From the NCBI RefSeq assembly GCF_026210795.1, contig NC_089452.1:620001-684000 (forward strand): DNA of 64,000 nt, given 5' to 3'. Origin of the DNA: Rhizophagus irregularis (taxonomy: Eukaryota > Glomeromycota > Glomeromycetes > Glomerales > Glomeraceae). Positions 43,101 through 54,900 of this stretch are shown here, in pieces (position 1 is the stretch's first letter; each line of letters opens with the position of its first letter). A program made the position numbers and the translations under genes. The notes beneath the pieces were generated by a model. It had not been told where the DNA came from. It did not search any database and worked only from the letters and a program-made list of their open reading frames with translations.

Positions 43101-44867
43101 ATTATCAAATAAATTATATAAACACCTCACAGCTATATGTTGCGTTGCACTTGAAATATTATCCTCATCCATAGAAATGATTTTCAGCAAAGCATCGTGA
43201 AGAGTTTTTTTTTCCTGTTCAGAAAAAATAAAGACGCAAGCTTTAGATTTAAGATTTGCTAAGTATTCAAAAATTTTTTCCAATGTAGTTACGAACTTAT
43301 CCATTAGAGAGACGAATGATTTTAAAGATTCATTATCCTTCAAAGATGATCCCGAACGTCTAAAATTTGATATAACTTTTCCATCACTAGAATAAAGACA
43401 TATTGCCCATCCAAAAGGACGTGATAAGAAAGGATCCAAAGACATCGCAATCAACAAGTTATGATCTGTTGTTTTGGGAAAATTTTCCGTTGCAATCCCA
43501 ATAAACTTTATAATATTGAATAAAGATTTATTAGTAAAAAATATAATCTAAAAATAAAAACAATAGACCATTGAACAATTATTTTTATACCTGTGCTTTT
43601 TTTGTTTCTATAGCTTTAAAATATGGTGAACTTTTCGATTTTTCATCATATTTAATGATTTGTTTAATTCTCTTGTTTATTATGGCTTTATCACTGGATT
43701 TTGCGTTCTCATCTTCAATATTTAATTTATTAAAGTAATTTGACAAATCTTCAATATCAACATCATCACCTGATTTCCGTTCTGGTATAAAAGATTTCAA
43801 CTCCTCAGCTTTCTTAAGCGGTAAATAAGGAATCATCGCAATAGAACCTTCAGCTTCTATTCTACAAGCATCTACAAATTCACAAGTTTTACATCTCAAG
43901 TTATAATGCCAAGGTACAGTTTCTTTAATTAAAATATTAGGTAACTCTTTGCGAAAGAATTCATCTATTTTTGAAAACAATGAGTCCACACGAAATTTAT
44001 ATAGTTGGAAAGGTAGTAAATAAATTCCACCCGTACGCGAAATACTAAGTCCACAAATCTTTTGAACTACAAAATTGAGAAGGTATGCATATGAAGCAAC
44101 TTGAAACTAAATAATTAAAAACATATGTTAATGAGCTTACATTTACAATAATAAATAGGTAAATAAATAAATAATCACGTTCTATACCAGATGTGTATCT
44201 TGTGCAGTTTTTGAAGCCTTTGCGTCATAAACCATCAATTTTTTCTCCCCATCTTCTTCTTTAACTTCAATAAAATCAGGTACAAAAGGTTTTAACTTAA
44301 TATCTTTTATACCCATTTTTTCATAAAATTCTTCGGGTACTATAAATTTCATTTGGTATAAAGTTTGACCAACTTCTATTTTTATTAACATATTTTTAGC
44401 CTCATAAGGTGAAACGTTTCGACAATCTACCACATTATTTAATTTATCCTTAATATCTGATTCAAATTTTTCTCCACGACGTCTTAAAGCTTCACGTAAT
44501 GTTGAATCAACCGTTTTAGGTACATATTTATTTTTTTTTGAAAATTCTTGTGATTTTTGTCTTTCGTAATTTCGATCTGACATGAGTTTTATCAACTTAT
44601 CACAATTAAAATAATAATATGTTGCTAAGTCAGATATCGATAGGGAAGTATTTATTTCTTCAAAAACTTCATTTGTCTTTGTTATCGTTAATCAGTAAGT
44701 TTTTATATTTTAAATAATCGAAAAGAAATTTACGTATAATAAAAAGTATAAATAAATAATAAAAAACATGGTTATAAACTTGTTTTTAAAAAATAATAAA
44801 AAAGAATGTCTGATATTTTATTTTATGAAATATACTTGCTAACCTTTTTTTTCCCGGCCTGCGACAT
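40121..44867 (-). CDS. Cas4/RecB-like nuclease - RNase H-like - SF1B helicase fusion (TM0106-type)
   Basis: Ten exons: 44867-44844, 44676-44188, 44106-43591, 43547-42411, 42319-42059, 41977-41804, 41736-41362, 41289-41209, 41131-40937, 40846-40121. Every exon is a multiple of three, giving 1325 residues with no break. Residues 33-252 form a PD-(D/E)xK nuclease: PDFIEV at 141, YDAK ending 161, QVASY at 173. Cys33 plus CKTCEFVDAC (243, 246, 252) make a Cas4/Dna2-type Fe-S cluster. Residues ~344-560 resemble the YprB-like RNase H domain, but where DIEGDP is usual it reads AMSLDP (377-382), so this domain is probably dead. The SF1B helicase has Walker A GPP/GSGKT (split by an intron), MIIDEGSQ, GDHK/QLGP, EKMQGQEADLV and NRWNVAISRAR. 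It is predicted to process DNA ends or repair intermediates. Intron 3 could instead end at 43508 (85 nt rather than 43). Confidence 0.85.
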
Positions 44868-45982
44868 TATTTTTAAGATTTCTTAAATAAAAAAAAATAT
44901 ACTGTAACTATATAGGTTTATGAAGAACAAAATAATTTAAGAAGTCGAACAAAAAAAGAAAAAAAGAAAAAAAATATATATATAAAATATATATGCGTTA
45001 AATGAATAACGATAAGCGTATTATACAGCTTTTTAATTTTTTTAGGCTTTTTAATTTGTGCGTTAATGGTTCGACCACATGATCATCTCAATTTAACAGT
45101 AGCTTTTTAAAGAAAGTATAAATTTTTTTAATTTTTTTAATTTTTTTAGACTTTACCGATTTTGTGCGTTAATGGACAAACACATGTTGTAGCGTTTCAA
45201 TTTAGTGCGACCCCCTGGTTGTGTAACTAAATGTAAATCCAATTTGATTTTGCCGATTTCCTCTATTTTTACAAATCGTTTTCAATAAATAAGGTAAGGT
45301 TATAAATATGATATTTACCAGGTAAGTGTCGGTTTTCAAGTTATGAAATTTCACAGATTTTCTTTGAATTTTCTTCTTATGCAAAAGTTGTAAAAGTTTT
45401 CTTAAAAGTTATTCTTTCAAACAAAAGTTTAATATAGAGCTAGACAAGTATTAATAATTAACAATCTTATTTGTATTTTGATATGTTTAAGTTTTATTGA
45501 ATAAACTAAACATTTCACATAATTTATACTTTAATAAAATTATGTATAGTCATGTTAGATTAAGATAATTTTAAAGCATTGGGACAAGCTTTGTTTGTTC
45601 TTTTAGAAAATTAAAAATTATTTAAATTGAATCACAGGGAACATAGATATTAAATTTTTAAAATTATAATTTTTCTCTTTTTTTCGTTCGAAATTAATCA
45701 CGTGATAAGAATTCTATTGGCATGAAAATTTTAATATTATGTAACATATATATTTAATAATTCAACTTCAAAGATATAATTTACAACATAACTATGACAC
45801 AAATGATTTAATTCTTAAAAAAAATGTATCTCGGTAAAGTATAATTAAAATTTTCTCTTTAAAATATTTATGGGATAGTCATCTTCACGATCTTTGAATG
45901 GAACTGATGAAACCGCCACCTAATTTGTAACCAGCTCTTGGCGCAGATCAGGAATGATCAAATGATCAAATGATCAAGTGAA
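44868..45982. other. Upstream region of the nuclease-helicase gene
   Basis: AT-rich, no gene. A direct repeat at about 45048-45190 (TTGTGCGTTAATGG twice, with TTTTTAGRCTTT) is the only structure. The promoter of the minus-strand gene should lie just right of 44867. An open frame at 45202-45384 has no recognisable product. Confidence 0.4.
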
Positions 45983-46956
45983 AAAAAGAACGTAACACCA
46001 TCAAAAAAAGCTCGGGCATGTGATTTTTGGGCATGTGATTTTGTTACATACGGCGCAGTTAGCTTTCCTTTCTTTTCGCGTCTACATTACCAATACCAAA
46101 GAATACAAATTTTTATTTTAAAAAAAAAAGTTGGCTTATTTTATTTACAATAGCTACTTGCAGAAATATATGAAACCTGTAGAATAAACCTAATATCTTG
46201 GAAATCACCAAGTAAGCAATAATACCAGTTCAACAAACTAATTTGCAACTGTTATTTGACAGCCTAATTAATGCTACCTTCTCTTCTAGAAAAGCAAAAC
46301 TAGTCTGCATCAAAAATTAGTAAGGCAAAATAAGTGAACCATGCCATTAACATGGAAGGCATATTGATACAACTCATTATTTAAAATAATTTATTTTAAA
46401 TTAATGTATTTTAATAAATTAAAATTGAATAAATTTTATTGTCAAATTAATATTAAATAAAATAATTACAATAATTTATTAATTTAAAAGAATTTGTTTT
46501 ACTCTTATGAATTAACATCTATAAAATTTCATTATATTCTCAAGCAATCATCTTTGGAGTGGAGTATCTTAGGGTAAGGAAAGTTACTTTAGGCTGAAAT
46601 ACTTATCTTTGAAGATAACATTGACGTTGGAGTATCTTAGGGTTAGGGTAAGGAAAGTTGTTTTAGGCGGAAATACATATCCTTGAAGATAACGTAGATG
46701 TTGGAGTTTCTTAGGGTTAGGGTAAGGAAAGTTGTTTTAGGCGGAAATACATATCCTTGAAAATAACGTAGACATTGGAGTATCTTAGGGTTAGGTAAGG
46801 AAGGTTAGTTTAGGCTGAAACTTTTACTTTTGGAGTTAGTGTTGACTTTAGGAAGTTAATTTAGCAATAACTGCGTATTGCAATTTCCATAGCCACACCT
46901 AGCCGCAGTCAAATCACATGAATCACGTGCCCGAGCTTTTTTTGATGGTTACGCTG
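45983..46956. mobile_element. Foldback element with (CAGC)GTAACCATC ends
   Basis: The left arm ACGTAACACCATCAAAAAAAG then CTCGGGCATGTGATT pairs with the right arm, which read inward is CAGCGTAACCATCAAAAAAA then GCTCGGGCACGTGATT. The ends are about 35 bp long and 974 bp apart. The left outermost bases (CAGC) seem eroded. The interior holds the telomere-motif minisatellite and no gene. The CAGCGTA start is shared with the MITE at 37955. Confidence 0.65.
46561..46840 (+). repeat. Minisatellite of 68-74-bp units with TTAGGGTTAGGG cores
   Basis: Units start at about 46561, 46629, 46703 and 46777 (GGAGTATCTTAGGG). They contain TTAGGGTTAGGGTAAGGAAAG, TTTTAGGCGGAAATACATAT and CCTTGAAGATAACGTAGA. Three of four units have two adjacent TTAGGG-type motifs, the fungal telomere repeat. 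The array is interstitial and short, inside a foldback element. Confidence 0.8.
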
Positions 46957-49552
46957 GGGGAATTAAAAAAGAACATGGAAAAAATTCAAAGTAGCGCAAC
47001 CTACATGTACTATTATGGAAAAAGGAAAAAAAAAATTAACAAAAATATTAAGTTTTGCAATATTGTTGTAATGTAATAAATTTTTAACCAGATCAAAATA
47101 AAAAAATCATCTAGATAATCTATTGCTTTGATCTAATTAAAAGTTAATTTTTTCTCTTTAACGTCTCTTCTTAATTTCAACATTACGACATTATAATTAA
47201 ATGAAAAATTTTTAACTATGAAAATAATTAAATATAACAAATGATGTATAAATAAATTATTAAATGTACAGTATCTCATCATCTCTTTTCATGATAATAA
47301 AAGTCTCCAGGATGATATATGACAAAAATAAAATCATGGCTATACAAAAAATGATCTTAACTACTAGTACTGGAATATTGAAATGCAAGTGGGAAGTTGT
47401 TTCTTTCTTGTTTAATTTGGGAACGTTGCTAACGTTTCTTTTCGTTTTTTTTTCTTTAGGATCAGTTCTTATACTTGAGCTTCAGACTGGAATACTGGAA
47501 GTAAAATCTAATCTTTGAACATTTAATAAAGCAATGAGATCGCAATGACTTTTTATTATGAAAATTTCTTTTACTCTTGGCCAACCTTTAAATATATATA
47601 TTTAATAATAAATATTTCAATAGCTCAACTTTTATAAATCAGATTCAGTAACTTATCCAGAATTTAAAGTTTTTAATAATAAATAAAAATAAATGGACTT
47701 CAATGCACATTAAAAAGATTTGTTTACTTCTTACTTGAGACGTGGCTATGAAAAAGTAAATTGTCACGTTTTTCTGAATATTAAGTAATCACATTACAAT
47801 TTTATATATGATAATTAAATAGATATTAAGGTGAAAACTTTTGGCGAGTCATATTTATATCGTTCAATCACAAATTGATTTTATTTATGTAAAATAAAAA
47901 CTTACATATACTCTATAATCAGTGTTGAACAAAAACTATATCAAATAAAGAATATTTAATGTTCAAATATATAAATAACTAAAAAATGGAGATCATGAAG
48001 CAATAAAATAACTTTGTGATACTTGTTATACCATTTTGTTATCAAAGTATCATAACTATTAACTATTCTTAAAGTAAGACATAATGAGCGGACATTACCA
48101 CGTGATCTTACATATCAACAACATTGATGTAGTCCGACATACTACAAATGTATATACTGTTCCTGGTTCGTTGGATTTAAAGAAGTTCGGGTCCGTCCTC
48201 GGGGGGATGATAGCTAGAAGTAGGATAGCACGGTTACGTATATGTCCTGTTAATAGTCTGTCCGTCTTCACATAAAATAAATAAATAAATAAACAAATGT
48301 ATATACTGTAATTCATATTTAAACCATTATTCCATTATTCTAAACTTTTGATTTTTCTTCTGACTGTTGATCTTTATTTTCATCTTCTATTGATATCCTA
48401 CAAAATAAATAATACTTAACATATATCTCGTAAGTAAAAAAAAAAAATAGATATAACATACTTCATAAAATCAATAATTTCTACCGAATTATTATTACTA
48501 CATATAGAAGAATTTTTTTTATTTCTTTTTTGATATTAAAATTTATAATTGGTATATCTATATAAAATGCTAAGAAATATAAATTTGCCATTTTGTTGAA
48601 TATAGATGAAAATGAAATAAAAATATTGATATACTGCATTAAACCATTTTTCAAACCTAAACTCGATGGAAATAAAATTGTTACAACGCTGAGTTTCTTT
48701 TGTTTTGCACATAATAATGACCAATAATTTTTTTACCAAATATCAAGGGCGCAGAATTTATCTGTATGATTGTATCGATCAAAATTTACTTAGCTTATTC
48801 AACAATTATCTCGCTCGAGGAGTATGTTTCTAAATCTATTGTCACGTCAAATCATTATACTCAAGGGGAAAAAAGTTATTGCTCCCTTTATTAAATTAGA
48901 TTAAAGTATCTAACCATAATGCGTTTGTGCAATATTTATTCATAAAGATGGCTTATAGTAGGTTTTCGGATCTGGCCGGTCTTTGAGAAGTTAAAGTAAA
49001 ATAAAGGCCAACTGGTTGTTTATAGTGAGACCAAAATTTACCACTTTTTGGTCTTTAACCAGTTCTGCTACTCCACAAAAAGTTGGAGCACTGCCTTATT
49101 TACTTATCCAAAAATTTCCCAAAAATCGATCAGGACCAATCAATACCATAAAAAAAATACAATCCTAAAATCTTTGCAAAATTATGTTGTCAAGTTATTT
49201 TGATTCATTTGAAAAGTGTGAAATAATTATGTCCAATAGCAATTTCTCCTTTAGCTATTCCTATTTTCCATTAAAGAATTTCTAATGATCTTTCATAAAA
49301 TTGGAAATCTTTTTAATATCAACTTGGTTTAATGGATTACCCTAAAATTCTCGAATTAGGTGATCACGCTTTTATTATTTATACTAGATATTGGAATTTT
49401 TAATTTTAACGATTTTGTAGAAATTTTTGAAACGTTTGATTTCATATCACACTTAATATTGAATATGTATTCTAATATAAAGCCTTTTCTAGTTATTTTT
49501 TCTAATATTTAAGGTTGGAATTTCATAATTTACTTTTTCCAATTTTTTTATC
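46957..49552. other. AT-rich intergenic region
   Basis: No supported gene. At 48085-48275 a GC-richer island (TTCGGGTCCGTCCTCGGGGG) is open on both strands but matches nothing I know. It could be a relic of a transposon. At 49035-49065 a small AGACCAAAA/TTTTTGGTCT hairpin is seen. Confidence 0.4.
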
Positions 49553-50097
49553 TAGGGCTCTTAGTAATCAAATCGAGCAAGATCGATCATTGATTGAGCA
49601 AATCAATTAATCGATCACATTTTATTATCAGCTTCGATCAATTTTGCCCACACTAATCGATCATTAATAATATTAAATGTTAATATTATGTAATATGACG
49701 AATAAATATAATTAAGAGTTTTTTTTTATGTGTAGAATTTATAATGTTTCATAACACCAATATCTTATAATCATTCATTAAATTTAAAATTGGATGATCG
49801 GTATGATCACAAATCTTTTTTCTGTTAAATTTAACATAAAAAACAGATATTTTTAATATTAAAATAAAATGTCAGACAAGAACAATAGAATTTACATTAA
49901 TCGTTTGTAAGTTTAACATTGTAATAAATGAAATTTAATGGTTATAAATCATTCAATGATCGATCAACTTTAAATCAAATATCCTTTTTTTTTGTTTGGT
50001 TGAGCTACAAAATCGATTAAGAAATTGATTGCATGTGATCAAAAGTTAATCCGATCAATTCCTCAAGGGTAACTTTTTGAGTCAATTAAATACCCTA
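49553..50097. mobile_element. Eroded hAT-type MITE with ATCGATCA palindromes
   Basis: Ends TAGGGCTCTTAGTAA on the left and TAGGGTATTTAATTGA on the right (read inward) are weakly paired. Flanks TTTTTATC and TTCCTATC match at 6 of 8 positions, as expected of an old 8-bp duplication. Both ends carry many GATCGATC or AATCGATC palindromes. The 545-bp interior has no coding capacity. Confidence 0.45.
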
Positions 50098-51910
50098 TTC
50101 CTATCAAGGTGAAAGTTATGCCCATTGTTTTTATTTTCTATATGTAAATAAATAAACTCAATTATGGATATTCATTTATTACTTGAATTTCAAGGAAGGT
50201 GGTAATATTCTCTAACTTCCAACCATGTGGAACTTTATGGGAAGTATGGAATAGAAAACGAAATTGGAAAGGAGCTTATCCATGGATTCAGCATGGGTAT
50301 GAGAGAAAGTTGTGTAATCAAAGAAAAACATTGTTGAAGATTCTGACCAGTGTAAGCAATGGAAAAAGATGTTTTCATTAAACCAATCTATGAGAAAAAA
50401 AATACATTTAAATTACAAAAAAAAACGATTTGAAAAAAAGATGAGGAAGAAAAGAAATAAAATAAGATGTTTTTAAATCCTAAAAAGTAGAAGGATGGCT
50501 ATTGAAGTTGAGTCAGCTAGTTGGTTAACTAGATTTTTATTTCTCGTGCTTTAACTTTTTAAAGCATCAATAAGAAATCAAATAATATTAAACTTGATTA
50601 ATAATATATAATTTGTTATTTTTTATTTAAATGAAACTTCTTATATAATCAGCCCCAGTGAAAACACGTCCTCAAATTCTGGACCAGAGATCATGAAGAC
50701 TGGTCTTGCTAGGACTGATCCTAACCCTACACGTTATATATCACGTTACATATGAATTATTTCTAAGTGCATGACATAAACTAATTGTGTATTTGTAGAT
50801 ATAATATGATGTCAAGTTTAGATTTTGAATTCATAATTAATAATAAAATTTGCCAAATTTCTGAGAATAGTTAAAGAAATGAAAGATGTGAACTATTACC
50901 TTCAAAAGTAAAAATTCAAAGCAAAAGCAATGTTTCATACCAATCAGATCCTTTTCATGAGAAGGCCGATCACACAAAGACACGTGACAAGGTAGCGGTG
51001 CATATCCGCAGCGTGCTCATTGGAAGATAGAACTGGTGAAGTATTGTTACATCTTGCGCGAGGGTTATTAAGAAACTGCAGATTTTGCAGAAGGAAGGTT
51101 TTATCTTACTTGTGAGATATAGGACGGAGGGGATTAATCTTTCTCAATAGCTTAAAATTTTCGGCCTAGATAGATTATAAATTAGTTTAGTGTAGCATTT
51201 GCTAGGGTTTTTTTAGCGATCTTGCTTTTTCCTGTTTATAATCTAAGTAGTTATATAGATTTATTTATTTGTATTATCTTCACGTGTATAATATTTGTAA
51301 TAAGTTATATAGATAGTCTCTAGCTCAACTGTTTATAGGTTTTATTGTCCGTCTGCGTGCGGCAATCTAATAATGACAGATAAGTTATTGGTTTGGGTCC
51401 AAAAAAAAGTAAAGAAAATTCGAAATAATAGTATTTAACAATATTAATATAATTGTTTTATACGCCAAATATTCAATTCTATACCAACTTGACCAATAAT
51501 ACTTAGAATTGCAAAAATTAATTTTTGTTTATTTTCTACTATAACATTTTTTTTTATTATAGGAAAAGTGACTAATTTATTTATATGGTTGGTTTATTTT
51601 AAAATTCGTAAATTCGCATAATCAATTGATTAGTGTAATGTAGGACAAGACTTTGCCGATCACCAATTACGATGTGATTCCTTTACGCAAATGTAACACC
51701 ATAACCATGCACATTAATTGTGGTTTTTTTATGACTTAATATAATTTTTAAGGGGCAACGTTAGATTGCATAATCGAAAAATCACAAACACAGATCAGTG
51801 CATCGGAAAAATTATGGCCCGACAAGATTTTCTACCTTTGATTGAAATATTCCTTTTTAGTAGCTCATTTATGGTACATTAAATAAAAAAATTTTGCCTA
51901 AAAAAAAATT
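50098..51910. other. Intergenic region with gene or transposon relics
   Basis: Coding-like patches occur at about 50199-50381 (GTLWEVWNRKRNWKGAYPW, no ATG of its own, runs into noncoding sequence) and 51055-51150 (ARVIKKLQILQKEGFILL in one frame, then a stop). Neither is recognisable. A higher-GC block at 50985-51130 followed by TTTATAATCTAAGTAG-type repeats could be the 3' end of an old retroelement. The rest is AT-rich. Confidence 0.35.
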
Positions 51911-51917
51911 TAAAAAG

Positions 51918-51928
51918 TTTTTTTCCAG
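51918..51928 (+). promoter_or_regulatory. Possible 3' splice site of a 5'UTR intron (Sel1 kinase gene 2)
   Basis: TTTTTTTCCAG ends exactly 24 bases before the ATG at 51953, as in the paralogue at 31747. Confidence 0.4.
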
Positions 51929-51952
51929 TAAAATAAAATTTTAAAATAACCA

Positions 51953-54900
51953 ATGGAAACTGAATTTTGTGAATCAGATACCTCAGACAAAGATACTGAT
52001 ACAATAAACACCAACAATTGTTTGTATTGCAATATAACTTTTAATGAAAAATTATGTTGTAAAGAATGTATTAATTCTTTAGAAAAGTTAGCAGAAAATG
52101 GTGATAAAAAAGCAATGCTTAATTTAGCCACATGTTATATGAATGGAAAAGGAGTAAAAATGAATTTAGAAAAAGCTTTTCATTGGTACCAAAGAGCAGC
52201 AGAAAATGGAGATGGAAAAGCAATGTATAATTTAGCTATATGTTATAAAAATGGTCAAGGAACGGAAAAGAATTTAGAAAATACTTTTTATTGGTATCAA
52301 AAAGCATCAGAAAATGAAGATAAAGAAGCAATGTTTAATTTAGCCAATTGTTACTGTTTTGGAGAAGGAACAGACAAAAAATTAGAAAAAGCCTTTTATT
52401 GGTATCAAAAAGCAGCAGAAAATGGTGTTAAAGAAGCAATGATTAGCTTAGCCCATAGCTATTATAGTGGTAAGGGAACAGAAAAAGATTTAGAAAAAGC
52501 TTTTCATTGGTATCAAAAAGCAGCAGAAAATGATGTTAAAGAAGCAATGTTTAATTTAGCCATCAGTTATAGATATGGAGTAGGAATAGAAAAAAATTTA
52601 GAAAAATCCTTTCATTGGTATCAAAAAGCAGCAGAAATTGGCGTTAAAGAAGCAATGTCTAATTTAGGCACATGTTATAGTTATGGAGTAGGAACAGAAA
52701 AGAATTTGGAAAAAGCCTTTCATTGGTATCAAAAAGCAGCAGAAAGTGGAGATAAAGAAGCAATGTTTAATTTAACCAATTGTTATTATTTTGGAGAAGG
52801 TACAGAAAAGAATTTGGAAAAATCCTTTCATTGGTGTCAAAAAGCAGCAGAAAATGGTGTAAAAGAAGCAATGTTTAGTTTAGCTCATAACTATTATAAT
52901 GGAGAGGGAACAGAAAAGAATTTAGAAATAGCTTTTCATTGGTTTCAAAAAGCAGCAGAAAATGGTGTTAAAGAAGCAATGTTTAATTTAGCCATTGGCT
53001 ATAAATATGGAGAAGGAACAGAAAATAATTTTGAAAAAGCCTTTCATTGGTTTCAAAAAGCAGCAAAAAATGGAGACAAAGAAGCAATGTTTAATTTAGC
53101 CAATTGTTATTATATTGGAGAAGGAGTAGAAAAAAATTTAGAAAAAACCTTTTATTGGTATCAAAAAGCAGCAGAAATTGGTGTAAGCAAAGCAATGTTT
53201 AATTTAGCTGCAATTTATAGAAATGGAGAAGGAACAGAAAAGAATTTAGAAAAAGCCATTTATTGGTATCAAAAAGCAGCAGAAAGTGATGATAAAGAAG
53301 CAATGTATAATTTAGCCAACTGTTATAGAATTGGAGAAGGAACAGAAAAAAATTTAGAAAAAGCCTTTTATTGGTATCAAAAAGCAGCAGAAAATGGTGT
53401 TAAAGAAGCAATGTTTAGTTTAGCCTATAGCTATTATAATGAAGAGGGAACAGAAAAGAATTTGGAAACAGCTTTTTATTGGTTTCAAAAAGCAGCAGAA
53501 AATGGTGATAAAGAGGCAATGTTTAATTTAGCTATATATTATATGAATGGAAAAGGAACTAAAAAGAATTTAGAAAAAGCATTTTATTGGTATTAGAAAG
53601 CAGCAGAAAGAGATCATATTAAAGCAATGTATTATTTAGCCTCATGTTATGAAAATGGAGAAGGAACAGAACAGAATTTAGAAAATGCTTTTTATTTGTA
53701 TCAAAAGGCAGCAGAAAATGGAGATGAAGAAGCAATGTTTAATTTAGCCAATTGTTATTATTTTGGAGAAGGTACAGAAAAACAATTTGAAAAAGCCTTT
53801 CATTGGTTTCAAAAGGCAGCAAAAAATGGTGTTAAAGAATCAATGTTTAGTTTGGCCCATAGATATTATAATGGGAAAGGAACAGAAAAAAATTTAGAAA
53901 AAGCTTTTCATTGGTATCAAAAAGCAGTAGAAAATGGATATGAAAAAGCAATGAATAATTTAGCTTTATGTTATAGAAAAGGAGAAGGAACAGAAAAGAA
54001 TTTAGAAAAAGCCTTTTATTGGTATCAAGAAGCAGTAGAAAATGGTGTTAAAGAAGCATTTTTTAATTTGGGTACATGTTATAGAAATGGTGAAGGAACA
54101 GAAAAGAATTTAAAAAAGGCATTTTATTGGTTTCAAAAAGCAGCAGAATATGATTACATTTCAGCAATGTTTAATTTAGCTGCAATTTATGCAAATGGAG
54201 AAGGAACAGAAAAAAATTTAGAAAAAGCCTTTTATTGGTATCAAAAAGCAGCGGAAAATGGTGTTAAAGAAGCAATGGATTGTGTAGCTGATAGTTATGA
54301 AAATGGAGAAGGAACAGAAAAAAATTTAGAAAAGGCCTTTTATTGGTATCAAAAAGCGGCAGAAAGTGGTAATAAAAATGCAATGAATAATTTAGCCATA
54401 TGTTATGAAAATGGAAATGGAACAGAAAAGAATTTAGAAAAGGCCTTTCATTGGTATCAAAAAGCAGCAGAAAATGACTATACTAATGCAATGTTTAATT
54501 TAGCCAATTGTCATTATTTTGGAGAAGGAACAGAAAAGAATTTTGAAAAAGCTTTTAATTGGTATCAAAAAGCAGCAGAAAAAGATCAGATTAATGCAAT
54601 GCTTGGTTTAGCCATATGTTATGAAAATGGAGAAGGAACAGAAAAAAATTTAGAAAAAGCATTTTATTGGCATCAAAAATTAGCAGAATGTAACTCTAAA
54701 GATGAAGTTGAATTATGTAATGAATGCAAACATCCATATATTGATTATCAGTGGTGCCAACAATGTAGTATTAAACGATTTCAACAAGATTTTACAGAGT
54801 GGACTAGTAAAAATGCATTTATTGATAAATTTATTCGAGAAGCACAACTAAATGCTAAAAATAGTTATGAAATTTTAGAGTGGATACCTTATAATAAATT

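Noticed and set aside
40121-44867. A Cas4 protein of a CRISPR system
   Set aside because: The N-terminal nuclease is Cas4-like, but there is no repeat-spacer array or other cas gene, the gene has introns, and the fusion to a helicase fits the TM0106/Dna2 side of the family.
46561-46840. A chromosome end or fused telomere
   Set aside because: TTAGGG motifs are only paired within 74-bp units and coding and transposon sequence continues on both sides.
48084-48316. Short overlapping open frames on both strands
   Set aside because: No recognisable product on either strand; only a GC-richer island is recorded.
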